A stretch of DNA of 64,000 bases, from contig NZ_SDQE01000012.1 in assembly GCF_004153455.1 (NCBI RefSeq), forward strand, positions 62,001 to 126,000. Reading direction: 5' to 3'. This DNA is from Allopusillimonas ginsengisoli. GTDB taxonomy: Bacteria > Pseudomonadota > Gammaproteobacteria > Burkholderiales > Burkholderiaceae_B. Position numbers and translations under genes: made by a program. The notes below the pieces were generated by a model, which was not told where the DNA came from, did no database searches, and worked only from the letters and a program-made list of their open reading frames with translations. Positions within the stretch are counted from its first letter, which is position 1. The number at the start of each line of letters is the position of its first letter. Positions 61,955 to 64,000 of this stretch are shown here, one piece after another.

Positions 61955-62527
61955 GGGGGCTGTTAACCTGCCGTGAAGACTGAAAATAATGTCTGGCGAT
62001 CAGCGCTTGCAAGAGCGCTAATTCCGTTGGGCATCCATTTTCGGCCTATTGTGTTGAAACACTCGGATCTTGATGCTTGAGTTCGGAGCTAGAAAAAATC
62101 GTGGCCGGCGCATTGACTCATCATATTTGCTACCTACGTTGATCTGTAGTCTGCGTATTTTTCGATATGACGACCTGTAGGTGAATAAAAATAATCTGTA
62201 TGTGAATAATGTGCGTTGTAATAAGTTTTAGATTACCGGACATGTTGCAATTCCAGGGCTCTGTAGAACAGTAGCCCGTTCAGCAGGGCAACCGCCTCAC
62301 CTCTGCGACGCTCTGATTGCCCATATTGCCTGTCAATCAGCTATCCCAGCAACCTGTTGGCTCCCTCCGTCCGGATGGCGGGGCGTGCCTGTGTCCGTCG
62401 CAGGCAGGGATTCAAAGGCTGGATTTCGCGCTCAATTTATTCACTTATTTGAATAAAGAACATTTTAAGGGTTCACCCTCATGTATGTTTTGATCATTCA
62501 GGTGAATAATAAGAACTGAATATTTCA
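61955..62527. other. 573-base non-coding spacer, AT-rich, with repeated GTGAATAA octamer
   Basis: No convincing gene is seen. The AT content is clearly higher than in the genes around it. The octamer GTGAATAA occurs at 62181, 62202 and 62502 on the plus strand and once inverted at 62437-62444. The middle part (62260-62420) is GC-richer and shows no coding signal. The whole stretch marks the change from housekeeping genes to the aldehyde dehydrogenase gene and looks like a regulatory region or a remnant of a past insertion. Confidence 0.5.
62436..62457. promoter_or_regulatory. TTTATTCA-N6-TGAATAAA dyad upstream of the last aldehyde dehydrogenase gene
   Basis: Perfect 8-base arms around CTTATT, about 70 bases before the gene. 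Its arms share the TTATTCAC/GTGAATAA sequence that recurs three more times in the same spacer, so this may be one site of a multi-site operator. Confidence 0.45.
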
Positions 62528-64000
62528 ATGTTACTTTGCGAGATCAACTTGACCCCAGACATCGATCTTCAGGAAAAACTTTACATCGACGGCGCTTGGC
62601 AACGTCCTCAGAATGGCGGAGTGCTCGAGTCCATCGATCCTTCGACGGGCAAGCCTTGGACAGGCTTTGCGGTCGCCGGACCAGCGGATATCAATGCGGC
62701 CGTGGACGCCGCCAATGCGGCTCTGCGCGGCCCCTGGAGCCGCTTCAGCCCGGCGCAGCGCGCAAACCTTCTGCGGCGCATCGGAGCCTTGTTTGAGAAC
62801 CAGGGCGAGCAACTCGCCGTAATCGAGTCGCGCGACAACGGCCAGCTCTTGAGTGATATGCGCAATGTAATGCGCGGCCTGGCGGAATATTGGTACTACT
62901 ATGCGGGCATCGCAGACAAACTGGAGGGGCGTACCATTCCGATGGAGGATGGGGTGCTGGCCTATACGACGCGTGTGCCCGTCGGCGTGGTCGGCGCCAT
63001 TGTTCCTTGGAATGCGCCGCTGCAGATGGTGACCTGGAAGCTTGCGCCCGCTTTGGCGACGGGGTGCACCATGGTGCTCAAATCTGCTGAGGAAACCCCG
63101 GTCAGTGCTTACTTCTTCGCGCGGCTGATTGAAGACATCGGAATTCCGCCTGGCGTGGTCAATATCGTCAGCGGGCTGGGCGCCACTGCTGGGCGCCATC
63201 TGGTGGCGCATCCGGGGGTCAACAAGATCTCGTTCACAGGTGAGCACCGCACCGCACAGGACATTATGCGGGGTGCTTCGGTCAACCTTAAGCGCCTGTC
63301 GTTCGAATGCGGCGGTAAGGCACCGCATATTATCTTCGACGACGCCAGTTTGCCGCAGGCTATGAACGCGGCGACGCACAATGCCTTCGCATACTGCGGC
63401 CAGAGTTGTGCGCTAGGATCGCGCTTACTGGTGCAGCGCGGTGTTTATGAACAGGTGGTTCAAGAGCTAGCGCGTCGGGCTGAGCGTATCCGCGTCGGAT
63501 TGCCCGATGATCCACGTGCCCAGATGGGTCCACAGAACTCCGAGGCCCAACTGGAAAAGACGCTAGGCTATGTGGATATCGGGAAATCCGAGGGCGCTCG
63601 GCTTCTCGCTGGTGGACGCCGCCTGATCGCGCCCGAATTTGCAAACGGCTATTTCGTTGCTCCCACGGTGTTCGCCGATGCATCCAATGACATGCGCGTG
63701 GCGCAGGAGGAAATCTTTGGGCCAGTGGTGTGCGTCATCCCGTTCGATACGGAAGATGAGGCGGTGGAAATTGCCAACCACACGGACTACGGGCTCACTG
63801 CTGGCCTGTGGTCGCAAGATATCGGTCGTGCCCATCGTGTGGCAGCGCGCATCGAGGCTGGCACTGTCTGGGTCAACACCTATCGCTACGTACGCTGGGC
63901 CATTCCTTACGGGGGTTTCAAGCTCAGCGGTCTTGGACGTGAGAACGGGCAGGAAGGCGTTGATGCCTATTTGCAAACCCGTTCCACCATCATCAATCTC
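62528..64000 (+). CDS. NAD(P)-dependent aldehyde dehydrogenase (3' end cut by window edge)
   Basis: 491 residues are visible and the frame is still open at the right edge. ALDH motifs: PWNAPLQMVTWK, KSAEETPVSA, FTGEHRTAQDIM in place of the usual GST turn, catalytic Glu in FECGGKAPH and nucleophilic Cys in YCGQSCALGSR. The C-terminal GGFKLSGLGRENG is normal. The ATG at 62528 is used; a TTG 21 bases later is an alternative start because GAG stands just before it. The substrate is unknown. A long AT-rich regulatory spacer precedes it. Confidence 0.85.
   Translation, partial: MLLCEINLTPDIDLQEKLYIDGAWQRPQNGGVLESIDPSTGKPWTGFAVAGPADINAAVDAANAALRGPWSRFSPAQRANLLRRIGALFENQGEQLAVIESRDNGQLLSDMRNVMRGLAEYWYYYAGIADKLEGRTIPMEDGVLAYTTRVPVGVVGAIVPWNAPLQMVTWKLAPALATGCTMVLKSAEETPVSAYFFARLIEDIGIPPGVVNIVSGLGATAGRHLVAHPGVNKISFTGEHRTAQDIMRGASVNLKRLSFECGGKAPHIIFDDASLPQAMNAATHNAFAYCGQSCALGSRLLVQRGVYEQVVQELARRAERIRVGLPDDPRAQMGPQNSEAQLEKTLGYVDIGKSEGARLLAGGRRLIAPEFANGYFVAPTVFADASNDMRVAQEEIFGPVVCVIPFDTEDEAVEIANHTDYGLTAGLWSQDIGRAHRVAARIEAGTVWVNTYRYVRWAIPYGGFKLSGLGRENGQEGVDAYLQTRSTIINL

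Noticed and set aside
1-64000. Insertion sequences, prophage, CRISPR arrays, integrons or RNA genes
   Set aside because: No transposase, integrase, phage structural or Cas-like protein is encoded, no regularly spaced repeats were seen, and no rRNA or tRNA gene was recognised.

Overview
The window is about 60% GC and densely packed with genes typical of the order Burkholderiales. The best fit is the family Alcaligenaceae (Bordetella, Achromobacter, Pusillimonas, Alcaligenes type). This rests on the aa3/caa3 oxidase cluster with its small assembly protein, DUF2970 and DUF2909 genes, on a PhaM-like granule protein and a DUF3717 protein, and on an aralkylamine dehydrogenase cluster whose light chain matches the Alcaligenes faecalis enzyme residue for residue at the cofactor positions. 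There are no rRNA or tRNA genes, insertion sequences, phage genes or CRISPR arrays.

Layout. 1-3.4 kb: a TauABC-like ABC transporter with a TauD/TfdA dioxygenase. 3.6-5.2 kb: a maleate isomerase/Asp-Glu racemase-like enzyme converging on a GntR/HutC regulator. 5.5-10.6 kb: separate metabolic genes (two metallo-beta-lactamase-fold hydrolases, one a persulfide dioxygenase; an MFS exporter; a GlcG-like protein; a Nudix hydrolase). 10.8-19.4 kb: cytochrome c oxidase structural, assembly and haem A genes, preceded by an FNR/Anr-like box. 19.4-23.3 kb: a large CPA1 antiporter and rpoH, the latter with a perfect CIRCE element over its promoter. 45-54.4 kb: housekeeping genes (cardiolipin synthase, aspS, ubiA, an aminotransferase). 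54.7-62 kb: phaM, glmU, an efflux pump, a glycosyltransferase, an Lrp-type regulator and glmS. The window ends inside an aldehyde dehydrogenase gene.

The most interesting part is 23.4-45 kb. A MarR gene diverges from an operon of ten catabolic genes plus a binding-protein gene: two indolepyruvate oxidoreductase-like subunits, a three-gene Rieske oxygenase system, an acyl-CoA ligase, a thiolase-like protein, an OB-fold/SDR fusion, a cyclase-family hydrolase and an SDR. The order resembles the iad-type auxin (indole-3-acetate) degradation loci known from Variovorax. Convergent to it, beyond an AraC-type regulator, lies a complete aromatic amine dehydrogenase (aau) operon with its own aldehyde dehydrogenase. 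Together they could turn tryptamine into indole-3-acetaldehyde, then indole-3-acetate, and on through oxindoles towards anthranilate.

The thiolase-like protein has lost all three thiolase catalytic residues. The SDR half of its partner has lost its Tyr and Lys. I infer that this pair is a retro-aldolase which splits a tertiary 3-hydroxyacyl-CoA into isatin and acetyl-CoA, and that the cyclase-family protein next to it acts as an isatin hydrolase. This pathway is inference from sequence motifs and gene order and has not been demonstrated here.
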